DNA of 40,780 nucleotides. It comes from a virus. Under the pieces are notes generated by a model. The model had not been told where the DNA came from. It did not search any database and was given only the letters and a program-made list of their open reading frames with translations. A program made the translations under genes and the position numbers. The stretch is taken from IMG/VR virus record IMGVR_UViG_3300020410_000022, positions 1-40,780 of that record; one strand, written 5' to 3'. Below are positions 1 through 5,396 of this stretch, piece by piece (position 1 is the first letter of the stretch; the number at the start of each line of letters is the position of its first letter).

Positions 1-77
1 TCCTCTTCCTCTTCCTCTTCCTCTTCCTCTTCCTCTTCCTCTTCCTCTACCTCTTCCTCAAGTAGCTCAAAAGGGAA
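1..77. repeat. 77-bp terminal redundancy, left copy (circular join)
   Basis: Bases 1-77 are identical to 40704-40780. The first 48 bases are eight copies of the hexamer TCCTCT. The rest is unique sequence inside the acidic-tail gene. An exact end overlap this short is typical of a circular assembly graph, where the overlap equals the assembler k-mer, so the unique length is about 40,703 bp. It could also reflect circularly permuted or terminally redundant virion DNA. Because the join lies in a hexamer repeat, the true copy number may be wrong. Confidence 0.93.
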
Positions 78-341
78 CTCCTGTGCCAGCGGGTCAGGCG
101 ACCCTGGCAACTGGATCTCAATGCTGTTGTGGCTATGGCCCTCGTCTTCAACCCAAGCCTCACCAGCCTCGTCATACCGCGCTACCACGAGCGTAACATT
201 GGCAGCTCCTGCCGCTAGTTCTTCGCCAGCGAGATCCCACGCTTCTTGAAACGTCTCGTATTCTTGGGAGTCGATCATGCGAGGCTCCATACGCGGTCCC
301 CCGCTGTTGATAATAACTCCATACTTCAGTCTTTTGCTCAT
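1..341 (-). CDS. Small acidic protein with poly-glutamate tail (crosses the contig join)
   Basis: The start codon is at 341 and the frame runs off base 1. On the circle it continues at 40703 and stops at 40691, giving 117 residues. It begins MSKRLKYGVIINSGG. The middle part (residues about 25-55) is alanine/glutamate-rich and could be helical. After the sequence LLEEEV the protein carries 16 consecutive glutamates, encoded by the GAGGAA hexamer repeat, and ends Gly-Cys-Ile. No known family is recognised. Acidic tails of this kind occur in DNA mimics and in phage proteins that bind basic partners, but nothing here proves such a role. It lies in the leftward early operon, after the zinc-ribbon gene (11-bp gap) and before the gene at 40679. 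Its leader ends ACTATTACC directly before ATG and has no purine-rich ribosome site. Confidence 0.8.
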   Translation of the reverse strand, partial: MSKRLKYGVIINSGGPRMEPRMIDSQEYETFQEAWDLAGEELAAGAANVTLVVARYDEAGEAWVEDEGHSHNSIEIQLPGSPDPLAQEFPFELLEEEVEEEEEEEEEEEEEEE

Positions 342-352
342 GGTAATAGTTA

Positions 353-547
353 TTAAAGTTCGCGGATAGCTCCGCAGCTCATGCAAACGGGGGTTGAGCC
401 TAGAGATCCATCAGGATGAGAGGGCAAAACCCTATAGCCGGATCTTACCCCGCATAGGGGGCATACTGCTGTAGTTGTTTGCTTTGCCTTCTTGACAAGA
501 CTCAGCATTTCTCTCGCGGTGACTTGATCGTGTTTAGTGCTTTTCAT
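353..547 (-). CDS. Small zinc-ribbon protein
   Basis: A 64-residue protein with two cysteine knuckles, CPLCG at residues 29-33 and CMSCG at 55-59. These are enough to bind one zinc ion as a treble-clef or ribbon fold. The N-terminal 25 residues are basic and could form a helix. Small zinc ribbons in phage early operons often touch nucleic acid or host transcription proteins, but this one cannot be assigned a target. It sits between the 58-residue gene upstream and the acidic-tail gene downstream, all leftward. The leader is CGCAACCAGTAACCACTACC directly before ATG, with no Shine-Dalgarno match. The same AACCAGTAAC core precedes other genes of this operon. Confidence 0.75.
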   Translation of the reverse strand: MKSTKHDQVTAREMLSLVKKAKQTTTAVCPLCGVRSGYRVLPSHPDGSLGSTPVCMSCGAIREL

Positions 548-555
548 GGTAGTGG

Positions 556-732
556 TTACTGGTTGCGGAGTGCGTTGAGCTTGTCGTAGACAGCGAGCAG
601 ATCCTTTTCTTCTCGCTCTACTAACTCGGCTGCGAAGAGAACTTGCGACCTGGCTTGAGTCTCAACCTGTTTTGCCAGAAACAGCTTTCGCTGGCCCTCT
701 TCGTATTGCGCTTCTAGTTCTTTAATGTTCAT
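556..732 (-). CDS. Small coiled-coil protein, 58 residues
   Basis: The frame opens MNIKELEAQYEEGQRKLFLA and closes with TAA at 556. The whole protein is rich in Glu, Lys, Gln and Leu with few helix breakers, so it is probably one long helix or coiled coil. No family is recognised. It fills the space between the zinc-ribbon gene and the DnaJ-like zinc protein, in the same direction. Its leader, CTCAACCAGTAGCCGCC before ATG, closely resembles that of the next gene. That shared leader supports it as a real gene despite its length. Confidence 0.65.
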   Translation of the reverse strand: MNIKELEAQYEEGQRKLFLAKQVETQARSQVLFAAELVEREEKDLLAVYDKLNALRNQ

Positions 733-756
733 GGCGGCTACTGGTTGAGGAGTGCG

Positions 757-1134
757 TTAAGCGTAGGCGTCTGGCGCGGCCCACTTGCCCCGCTTGGGTG
801 TGTTTTCTTTGCTCCATTGCACATGATTTCGGTACCGTTGGCGCAAAATTTCTAGGTCTTCTTCCTCGTATTCGCGCTCCTTGTCGGTTGTCGCCTCGCC
901 AAGTCTTTTTTGATGATACTTCGCCTCATCCTGAAGAGCTTGCAGGTGTTCAGCTAGGTTCTCTTGGTGACGCCGCAAAAGCTCGTCCTTGGTGTGAAAT
1001 TCTTGAAAGCCTTTCCCGTTGCACTGGAAGCAGGTGCCTGGAACGCCGCAATACACTACGTGAGAATTGACTCTCCCTGTCCCTTCGCAGCGTTTGCACT
1101 CACGGGTCTTTCTGCTGGTGGCTGTTTCGCTCAT
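757..1134 (-). CDS. DnaJ-type zinc-finger protein with helical C-terminus
   Basis: A protein of 125 residues. Residues 13-20 read CKRCEGTG and residues 35-42 read CFQCNGKG, the paired CxxCxGxG repeats of the DnaJ cysteine-rich domain. Only one pair is present, so it should bind a single zinc, and there is no J domain or client-binding domain. Residues 48-115 are highly charged and probably coiled coil. In DnaJ these knuckles help hold unfolded protein. In small phage and plasmid proteins the same repeat is often a stand-alone nucleic-acid or protein contact. The true role is unknown. The leader has a run of CCA triplets, ACCACCACCACCACT, before ATG. Confidence 0.75.
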   Translation of the reverse strand: MSETATSRKTRECKRCEGTGRVNSHVVYCGVPGTCFQCNGKGFQEFHTKDELLRRHQENLAEHLQALQDEAKYHQKRLGEATTDKEREYEEEDLEILRQRYRNHVQWSKENTPKRGKWAAPDAYA

Positions 1135-1155
1135 AGTGGTGGTGGTGGTGGTTGG

Positions 1156-1326
1156 CTAGATTACTTCAGCAAGCACTTCCATGATCTTGTCATGGGTAAC
1201 TGGCACGGTAATAAGGACATGGGCGATTGCCGTCTCCTTGTTCATCCCGTTTCCGCGAGACAATTCGTATTCGCCAAGAATCCTGTCTTTCAGGATTGGC
1301 GTGACAGTTTCTGTTCTGACGTTCAT
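1156..1326 (-). CDS. Hypothetical protein, 56 residues
   Basis: Starts at 1326 as MNVRTETVTPILKDRILGEY and ends at TAG 1156. It is too short for any domain to be named. The composition is ordinary for a folded small protein: alternating hydrophobic residues, a central helix-like part and a C-terminal KIMEVLAEVI helix. It is placed in the leftward early operon with 21 bp to the next start. The leader is the most extreme of the ACC/CCA-rich leaders in this window (see 1327-1373). Confidence 0.6.
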   Translation of the reverse strand: MNVRTETVTPILKDRILGEYELSRGNGMNKETAIAHVLITVPVTHDKIMEVLAEVI

Positions 1327-1373
1327 GGTGTGGTGTGGTTGGTGGTTGGTGTTGGTGGTGGTGGTGGGTGGTG
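1327..1373 (-). promoter_or_regulatory. CCA-repeat leader of the 56-residue gene
   Basis: The transcribed strand is almost only A and C for 47 bases, with repeated ACC, CCA and CACC units right up to ATG. There is no GGAGG-like sequence. Such a tract is unstructured in RNA, and CA-rich leaders can support ribosome binding in some bacteria. On the other DNA strand it is a GGT repeat. It could also be a protein-binding repeat. The shorter leaders of neighbouring genes look like reduced versions of it. Confidence 0.5.
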
Positions 1374-1655
1374 TTAAGCAAAGCGGAAATTGTCATAAGC
1401 GGCCAAAGTAGCGCGTCCAATTTTGCGCGGCTGGCAGTCCCCTCTCAAAACCAAAAGGTCATAAGTGATGCCCCTTGTTTCGTCCACCATGTGAACAGGA
1501 ACTAGCTCCAAGGATTCATCCATATCTTCAAACTCGCAGCCACTCCAAGGGGAATAAGTGATGACTAATTTTTGCTCGCGAGCATCAGGGCCGGGAGGGT
1601 CGTATTGTCTCCCGGTGATGTAGGTAGTAGTGACAGTGTTTTCGGTGTGGCTCAT
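1374..1655 (-). CDS. Hypothetical protein, 93 residues
   Basis: Opens with MSHTENTVTTTYITGRQYDP and ends AAYDNFRFA. It is likely beta-rich, with alternating hydrophobic segments such as QKLVITY and YDLLVLRG. No signal peptide, membrane segment or known motif was found. It is the first gene of the leftward transcription unit that begins after the palindrome pair at 1708-1754, so it probably defines the promoter-proximal end. Its leader, CACCAGAACCAGAACCAGAC before ATG, contains three AACCAG/ACCAG units and no Shine-Dalgarno site. Confidence 0.65.
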   Translation of the reverse strand: MSHTENTVTTTYITGRQYDPPGPDAREQKLVITYSPWSGCEFEDMDESLELVPVHMVDETRGITYDLLVLRGDCQPRKIGRATLAAYDNFRFA

Positions 1656-1707
1656 GTCTGGTTCTGGTTCTGGTGCCGGTCTTCCGGGTTCTCCCTGCCG
1701 ACAAAAG

Positions 1708-1754
1708 AAAACTAGCTAGTTGTTTCCCCCTTCACAAGGTAAAACTAGCTAGTT
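1708..1754. promoter_or_regulatory. Paired 10-bp palindromes, probable operator
   Basis: The 14-mer AAAACTAGCTAGTT occurs exactly at 1708-1721 and 1741-1754. Each copy contains the perfect palindrome ACTAGCTAGT, and the copies are 33 bp apart, close to three helical turns. They lie between the stop of the winged-helix gene (1819) and the start of the leftward gene at 1655. Two dimeric binding sites on the same helix face would suit a repressor or activator of that unit. No clear -35/-10 pair was identified. Confidence 0.65.
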
Positions 1755-1780
1755 CTTGTCTTTTTTCTGCCAGATTAAAT

Positions 1781-1802
1781 AAGCCCTATTTTTCAGGGGT
1801 TT
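1781..1802 (-). terminator. Possible terminator after the recombination genes
   Basis: On the leftward transcript AAACCCCT and AGGGCTT flank a short A-rich loop and are followed by ATTTAA. The stem is short and the T-run poor, so this is a weak terminator candidate. It separates the nuclease/RecT unit from the small-gene unit starting at 1655. Confidence 0.35.
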
Positions 1803-1818
1803 CCGGCGGTGGATTATG

Positions 1819-2010
1819 TCACTCCGACATCGGCGTTTCCTTCTTCAGAGCGGCTAACACATCATCCAAACGGTACCGGACCATCTTGCCCAGCTTGGCG
1901 GCGACCGGAATGTGACCGCTCGCTGTATGTTTCAACACCCAGCGGCGCGGCATTCGCAGAATCTCGGCAAGCTCGTCGGCATTAAGCAAGTCGTTCTTAG
2001 GTTTGCTCAC
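1819..2010 (-). CDS. Excisionase-like winged-helix DNA-binding protein
   Basis: A protein of 63 residues. Residues 9-58 have the pattern of small MerR/Xis-type helix-turn-helix proteins: a first helix NADELAEILRMPRRWVLKHT, then a beta wing (IPVAAKLGKMVRYRLDDV) and a closing helix. It starts at GTG 2010 because a strong AGGAGG lies a few bases upstream (GAGGAGGGAGCA then GTG), which contrasts with the ACC-type leaders further left. It overlaps the upstream gene by 14 bp. It could be a recombination directionality factor or a regulator of the early unit. The palindromes at 1708-1754, just downstream, are candidate targets. Confidence 0.75.
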   Translation of the reverse strand: MSKPKNDLLNADELAEILRMPRRWVLKHTASGHIPVAAKLGKMVRYRLDDVLAALKKETPMSE

Positions 2011-2449
2011 TGCTCCCTCCTCTCTTCAACTGCTTCAGAGTGTCGGCTATCATCTGACTCTTTCCGCTCTCCATGTTATGCTTCACCGCTGCCGCAATCT
2101 CCTCTTCAGTCTTGGCCGGCGGCAGCTTGACGTTTCCGGAGCAGTGGACAGCTTGCTCAACTCGCTTCGGCCTAACCATCCCCACCTCCTGGGCGCGCTG
2201 CATCCATGAGATAATGAAGCGCGGGTAATTCTTTTTCCGCCTGGCCGGGTTCGCCCACAGCCACTGGTTCATCACCTCCAGCTCGGCGTCGATCCTGACT
2301 TCGGGGAATGCTTTCCTCCACTGCTTCCGGTGGTCGTCCGTTATATTGTGCCACCCGTTATCCCAATGAATCGTTGAAACGCTCACTGCCGTCTCAATTT
2401 CGTTTTTGAAGGCCGGGTTTTCCTTCCTTCTTCTCAATGTACTCGTCAT
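1997..2449 (-). CDS. Probable replication or recombination accessory protein
   Basis: With ATG at 2449 the product has 150 residues. A GTG at about 2382, just after the nuclease stop, is an alternative that would remove the overlap with the nuclease gene. The centre holds MNQWLWANPARRKKNYPRF followed by IISWMQRAQ. This Trp-rich, basic pattern recurs in the C-terminal parts of phage replication-initiation proteins of the DnaD/DnaT type. The C-terminal part is Lys/Glu-rich and helical. It is cotranscribed with the nuclease and RecT-like genes. If it works as a helicase loader it would be the only replication protein in the genome. That is an inference from a short motif. Confidence 0.6.
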   Translation of the reverse strand: MTSTLRRRKENPAFKNEIETAVSVSTIHWDNGWHNITDDHRKQWRKAFPEVRIDAELEVMNQWLWANPARRKKNYPRFIISWMQRAQEVGMVRPKRVEQAVHCSGNVKLPPAKTEEEIAAAVKHNMESGKSQMIADTLKQLKRGGSSEQT

Positions 2450-3518
2450 AGCGTGATTCAAAATCTGCCTTTGCCACTTTTCCTTTCAGGCCGGTAGCTG
2501 CTTTGTGCAGTGACTCGGCTTCAGTTACGCTTAACTTGATAGCCGCGTAGATGTCTTCAGCGTTAACGCCGTCAGCTAGGAGCTTTTCGCAAAGCGCGGA
2601 GGCATCGGTTACCACTCGGCGCCCACGGCCAGGGGCGATGTGATAGTCGATGAACGCTTCAGGATTCTCCTGCGCCCTCGTTAGCATCTCCGTGTTCAGA
2701 GCGCGTTCAAATGCCGCCAACTTTTCCAGCGCGGCCTTCATCTCTTCCAGCTTTGGGTTCGCCAGCGCCGGCAGGAAGATGTCCTCGACCGTCTTCTCTG
2801 GCTCCATGATCATAAACTGCGCGTTGAGTGCCGGGCAGCGGAGGCGGCAGGGACAATACCTGCATCCTTCCGGATCCGGAGTGAAGGTAGCGTGGAACGG
2901 ATTCTTCTCTCGGTTGAGAAGCATGCCGGGGAGAATGAACGCCGAGAGAGTATCCAGGTCTTGCTTGCTCAGGATATGCTCTGACTGCATCCGGCCTTGC
3001 TGAATGAACGCCACCCTGACTGACAGCACTTCGTATTCCTCCGCGACCATCGCGGCATAGGCCATAAGCTGGTAGCTCTCACTCGCCGGCGGCAGCGTCC
3101 CCCATCCCGTCTTGTAGTCTAAGACTAGCGCCTCCTTGTCTCGGATCCAAACAACGTCAGCCTGGCCGGTAGCGTAGGCAACGCCATCTTCCTTTAGGAA
3201 GAACCGCTTTTCCAAGACAACCTCGCCCTCTTCGTCAGTTCCCCAGGCTCGCATGGCGATGTTCCTAGCCTCGGCAACGTAAACAGCCGCTTCTTGGATC
3301 TCAGCCTCGTCGTAACGGCCTTCAACCTTTTCCCGGCCCTCCCACATCTCCTCGCAGATTGAATGGATCAGGCGCCCGTGTGAGGCGGCGTCGCTGTCCT
3401 GATCGGCGGGAAGCTCGTTGCGTTTCCGTAGCAGCCGCTCCAACGGCAAGCTTGCCTCGCAGCGATTGTAGCGGTCCAGTGAGCTGGCGCTCGGAAGCCC
3501 CTTGCGTTCGTCGTCCAT
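2394..3518 (-). CDS. PD-(D/E)xK exonuclease, Cas4/AddB-like with iron-sulfur cysteines
   Basis: A protein of 374 residues. The nuclease core shows His52 (RLIHS), Asp121 (GQADVVW), Asp134-Lys136 (LVLDYKTG) and the QxxxY motif at 150-154. This is the RecB-family order used by AddB, Cas4 and many phage exonucleases. Cys20 at the N-terminus plus Cys219, 222/224 and 228 (CRYCPCRLRC) form the set that holds a 4Fe-4S cluster in Cas4 and AddB. It should resect double-strand ends and pass the single strand to the RecT-like protein encoded just upstream. The two genes overlap as TAATG, so translation is coupled. The C-terminal 100 residues are helical and may contact DNA or RecT. Confidence 0.88.
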   Translation of the reverse strand: MDDERKGLPSASSLDRYNRCEASLPLERLLRKRNELPADQDSDAASHGRLIHSICEEMWEGREKVEGRYDEAEIQEAAVYVAEARNIAMRAWGTDEEGEVVLEKRFFLKEDGVAYATGQADVVWIRDKEALVLDYKTGWGTLPPASESYQLMAYAAMVAEEYEVLSVRVAFIQQGRMQSEHILSKQDLDTLSAFILPGMLLNREKNPFHATFTPDPEGCRYCPCRLRCPALNAQFMIMEPEKTVEDIFLPALANPKLEEMKAALEKLAAFERALNTEMLTRAQENPEAFIDYHIAPGRGRRVVTDASALCEKLLADGVNAEDIYAAIKLSVTEAESLHKAATGLKGKVAKADFESRYDEYIEKKEGKPGLQKRN

Positions 3519-4450
3519 TAGTCCTCGTAGGGCATGGGCTTGTACCGATTGAGCGCGTCAGACTCGATTTCCAGCCACCCTGTAAGGATCTCCTGGAGCT
3601 TTGCGGTTCCGAGCATGGCTACGGTTCCTTGGCCAAGCAGCTTCCGGCTTCGCAGGACAGCCTCGATGTCCTCGGCAGAGGCGTCCGACTCGGTGATCTT
3701 TTCCAAGACGGCGGTTAGCGCCACCTGCCTCTCGTCTACTTCTGGCTCCTCTGGCTCGGGAACTACCTCTACCGGAATCGGCTCTGCAGCGCCGTTCACC
3801 TCGATCTCAGGCTCAGGCTCAGGCTTAGGCTTAGGCTCCGGGCGGGTGGGGAACAGCTTCTTAGATGGCTGTGGGCTCGCGTCCCGGATGTCTACCTCCT
3901 CCTCCATCGTCCGCATGCCGAGGCAGAGATCTGGGGCGTAAAGCCGCGCAAAGAAGGCGCCGGCCCTGTAGCGGAGCATGAGAGGCGCCATGTGGACCCA
4001 CTTGCTGCCTGACTTGGTCGCCCAGCCCTCGTCCTTAGCCATTTTAATAGACACCGGAGGCCCTTCAACCACCTCCCCGGTCTCCTTGTTCTTGGCGTGA
4101 GCTACGCAAGTCGTGTCGTCCCCGGTTCCCGTCATGCGGAACTGCAGCGGCGTGTAGCGCCCGGAGGCGTTCACCATTGCGATCAGAAACTGACTGCTCC
4201 AAGCGGGTCGCCCGTGGACAATGTAAAGGCTTTGCAGAACAGCAAACGGGTCGGCTCCTAACCGGCTTGCAATGTTCAAGGCGATGACGCAATTCGCTAC
4301 GTTGCCTCTGAACTGTTGCGGAACCAAGTCGCTTGCGGCCAGCATCTTCCCGGCTCGTTGCGCCAGCTCAAAGCTGTTTGAGTTGCTGAATACAGAGAGG
4401 GCCGTGGCCTCCTCCGTTGCTTCCGTTATATTTGTCGTTAATTCGCTCAT
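3518..4450 (-). CDS. RecT-family single-strand annealing protein
   Basis: A protein of 310 residues. Residues 20-165 match the RecT pattern seen in phages: CVIALNIASRLGADPFAVLQ, then LYIVHGRPAWSSQFLIA, and further on the paired basic/aromatic region ending in LMLRYRAGAFFARLYAPDL. Residues about 200-245 are a Pro/Glu-rich linker (PEPKPKPEPEPE), followed by a helical C-terminus. The family binds single-stranded DNA and anneals complementary strands, working with a partner exonuclease, here the downstream gene. It supports recombination-dependent replication and genome repair. The leader before ATG is CACCAGTAACTAACC with no Shine-Dalgarno site. The stop of the upstream small gene is 2 bp before the start. 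Confidence 0.85.
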   Translation of the reverse strand: MSELTTNITEATEEATALSVFSNSNSFELAQRAGKMLAASDLVPQQFRGNVANCVIALNIASRLGADPFAVLQSLYIVHGRPAWSSQFLIAMVNASGRYTPLQFRMTGTGDDTTCVAHAKNKETGEVVEGPPVSIKMAKDEGWATKSGSKWVHMAPLMLRYRAGAFFARLYAPDLCLGMRTMEEEVDIRDASPQPSKKLFPTRPEPKPKPEPEPEIEVNGAAEPIPVEVVPEPEEPEVDERQVALTAVLEKITESDASAEDIEAVLRSRKLLGQGTVAMLGTAKLQEILTGWLEIESDALNRYKPMPYED

Positions 4451-4452
4451 GG

Positions 4453-4632
4453 TTAGTTACTGGTGCTGATTTCTTCAATGCCGACATGCGTTGTCCCTGG
4501 GCTCTTCATTCCGCGTTCTCGCCAGAACCGCTCGCACGCCAGGTCGAGCTGGCGGAAATTGATCCTGCGCTTTTGTCGCCTCCCCGTTTTTTTCTGGGGA
4601 CGAGCCTTAGTTCTTACCGTGCCGTCATTCAT
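4453..4632 (-). CDS. Small basic protein, 59 residues, first gene of the leftward early unit
   Basis: Starts at 4632 with AGAGGA five bases upstream and reads MNDGTVRTKARPQKKTGRRQ. The first 22 residues are extremely basic. They are followed by an amphipathic helix, FRQLDLACERFWRERGM. It may bind nucleic acid. It lies directly before the RecT-like gene, and its last codons (ISTSN, stop) supply the RecT leader. The helix resembles IKAACDRFLESRG in the small gene at 31260, so the two may be related. No family name can be given. Confidence 0.65.
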   Translation of the reverse strand: MNDGTVRTKARPQKKTGRRQKRRINFRQLDLACERFWRERGMKSPGTTHVGIEEISTSN

Positions 4633-4821
4633 TGTTCCTCTCGGATTTTTTCTGTCCGAAATAATATTGTTTGGCGACTCCGAGAGCGTTGCAACGATTT
4701 GAAGTCAACAATCTTTCCACAGGCGTTTAACACTTGTTCAGTAATGCTTAGGAGTTAGTCCAAAATACTTGCCGCTCTGCTTGTCAATTTTGACGCATTC
4801 TATAAAAGCGCCCCTCACCCC
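4633..4821. promoter_or_regulatory. Divergent control region between early genes and the RHH regulator
   Basis: These 189 bp separate the leftward and rightward early genes. They hold a perfect palindrome CGTTGCAACG (4687-4696), TTGA-AG-TCAA (4699-4708) and GTCAA-TT-TTGAC (4783-4794). GTCAA half-sites recur. TATAAA at 4801-4806 is a good -10 for the regulator gene, with TTGTCA at 4781-4786 (spacing 14, short) overlapping the last inverted repeat, so the regulator could block its own promoter. Near the leftward start, TCGGA and TCCGA (4642-4661) form a small hairpin beside the ribosome site. This layout resembles a lysogeny switch, but that is inferred. Confidence 0.55.
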
Positions 4822-5064
4822 ATGCCGAAAAAAGCCACCACACGCAGAGGTCGCCCGACGATCCCTGCCAAAGACCAGCTTCGGACTCAGGTCAGGATCG
4901 ACGTTGAGGACTCGACCAAGAAGGCCGTAGAGCGCGAGATGAAGAAGTCTGGGCAGAGCCGGTCCAAGGTCATCCGCAGCCTGGTCAGAGAGGCTCTCCG
5001 GGCTCGCGGTCACAAGCTCCCAGAGAGCTACGACGAGAAGCGCGACCGCCGGAAGGAGAGCTAG
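4822..5064 (+). CDS. Ribbon-helix-helix transcription regulator
   Basis: A protein of 80 residues. After a basic N-terminal arm, TQVRIDVEDSTKKAVEREM forms the strand and first helix of a ribbon-helix-helix fold, and SRSKVIRSLVREALRARGH the second helix. Such proteins dimerise, place the beta strand in the major groove and bind short inverted repeats in pairs. The GTCAA/TTGAC repeats just upstream are the natural targets, which suggests self-control and control of the divergent early genes. It is the only clear repressor candidate near the integrase, as no CI-like protein is visible. The C-terminal tail (YDEKRDRRKES) is charged and probably flexible. Confidence 0.8.
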   Translation: MPKKATTRRGRPTIPAKDQLRTQVRIDVEDSTKKAVEREMKKSGQSRSKVIRSLVREALRARGHKLPESYDEKRDRRKES

Positions 5065-5146
5065 CCCTGGGAGCGCCATAGCGGCCACCATAGCGCCGCC
5101 TCGGGAGGATCAAGGACAAAGGGAGAGCTGCGCCTTTGTCACTGGT

Positions 5147-5174
5147 TCAGGCACCTCAAAATGGGCCTGATTTT
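5147..5174 (+). terminator. Terminator after the RHH regulator gene
   Basis: TCAGGC (5147-5152) pairs with GCCTGA (5165-5170) and is followed by TTTT. A second hairpin stands just before it, GACAAAGG (5115-5122) with CCTTTGTC (5133-5140). Together they probably end the regulator transcript before the attachment site. Confidence 0.55.
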
Positions 5175-5237
5175 GCGCCCCTCCGAAAAAAAGTTGGTAG
5201 ACCTCTGGTAGACTTCGTCGTAAGTCGTTGATACTTA

Positions 5238-5265
5238 TGGCGGAGCGGACGGGACTCGAAACCGT
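5238..5265 (-). other. attP core: 3' end of a tRNA gene (T-arm and acceptor)
   Basis: On the minus strand the sequence reads TTCGAGTCCCGT then CCGCTCCGCCA, that is T-loop, 3' T-stem, acceptor strand, discriminator G and CCA. The 5' half of a tRNA is absent. At the base before the T-loop the match to a normal T-stem breaks (T where G is expected), which fits identity to the host gene running from about the T-loop to the 3' end. Insertion here would restore the host tRNA. The acceptor strand predicts a host tRNA starting GGAGCGG; serine type is possible but unproven. Confidence 0.72.
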
Positions 5266-5323
5266 TCTCAATGTCTGGTTGGGTCTCGCTTTCCCCTGTT
5301 TTTATAGGGTTTTAGAAATGGCC

Positions 5324-5350
5324 GTCCGGCATAGTCCGGCATGGTCTGGT
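5324..5350 (+). repeat. GTCCGGCAT direct repeats beside attP
   Basis: GTCCGGCAT occurs at 5324-5332 and 5334-5342, followed by the partial GTCTGGT at 5344-5350, with a 10-bp period. They lie just inside the right arm repeats. Position suggests binding of the excisionase-like protein or another bending protein, as in other temperate phages. There is no direct proof. Confidence 0.5.
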
Positions 5351-5396
5351 AGACTTTTGGTAGACTTTTGGTGACACTTTAAGTAAGGCACTGTGC

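Larger units (their letters stand above)
5195..5376. other. Phage attachment site attP with integrase arm repeats
   Basis: The motif TGGTAGAC occurs at 5195-5202 and 5206-5213 on the left and at 5347-5354 and 5358-5365 on the right, with a variant TGGTGACA at 5369-5376. Within each group the spacing is 11 bp, one helical turn, and all point the same way. Between the groups lies a tRNA 3' end (5238-5265). Arm-type direct repeats on both sides of a core are the standard plan of tyrosine-integrase attP sites. The integrase gene begins 20 bp further on. The arm assignment is inferred from position and phasing. Confidence 0.75.

Noticed and set aside
4738-5091. Minus-strand frame across the RHH gene with an Ala/Leu-rich sequence.
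   Set aside because: It is the antisense of a clear RHH regulator and covers its promoter.
5238-5265. Possible full tRNA gene.
   Set aside because: Only the T-loop and 3' acceptor are present; no anticodon or D arm can be found upstream on that strand, so it is an attachment-site fragment.
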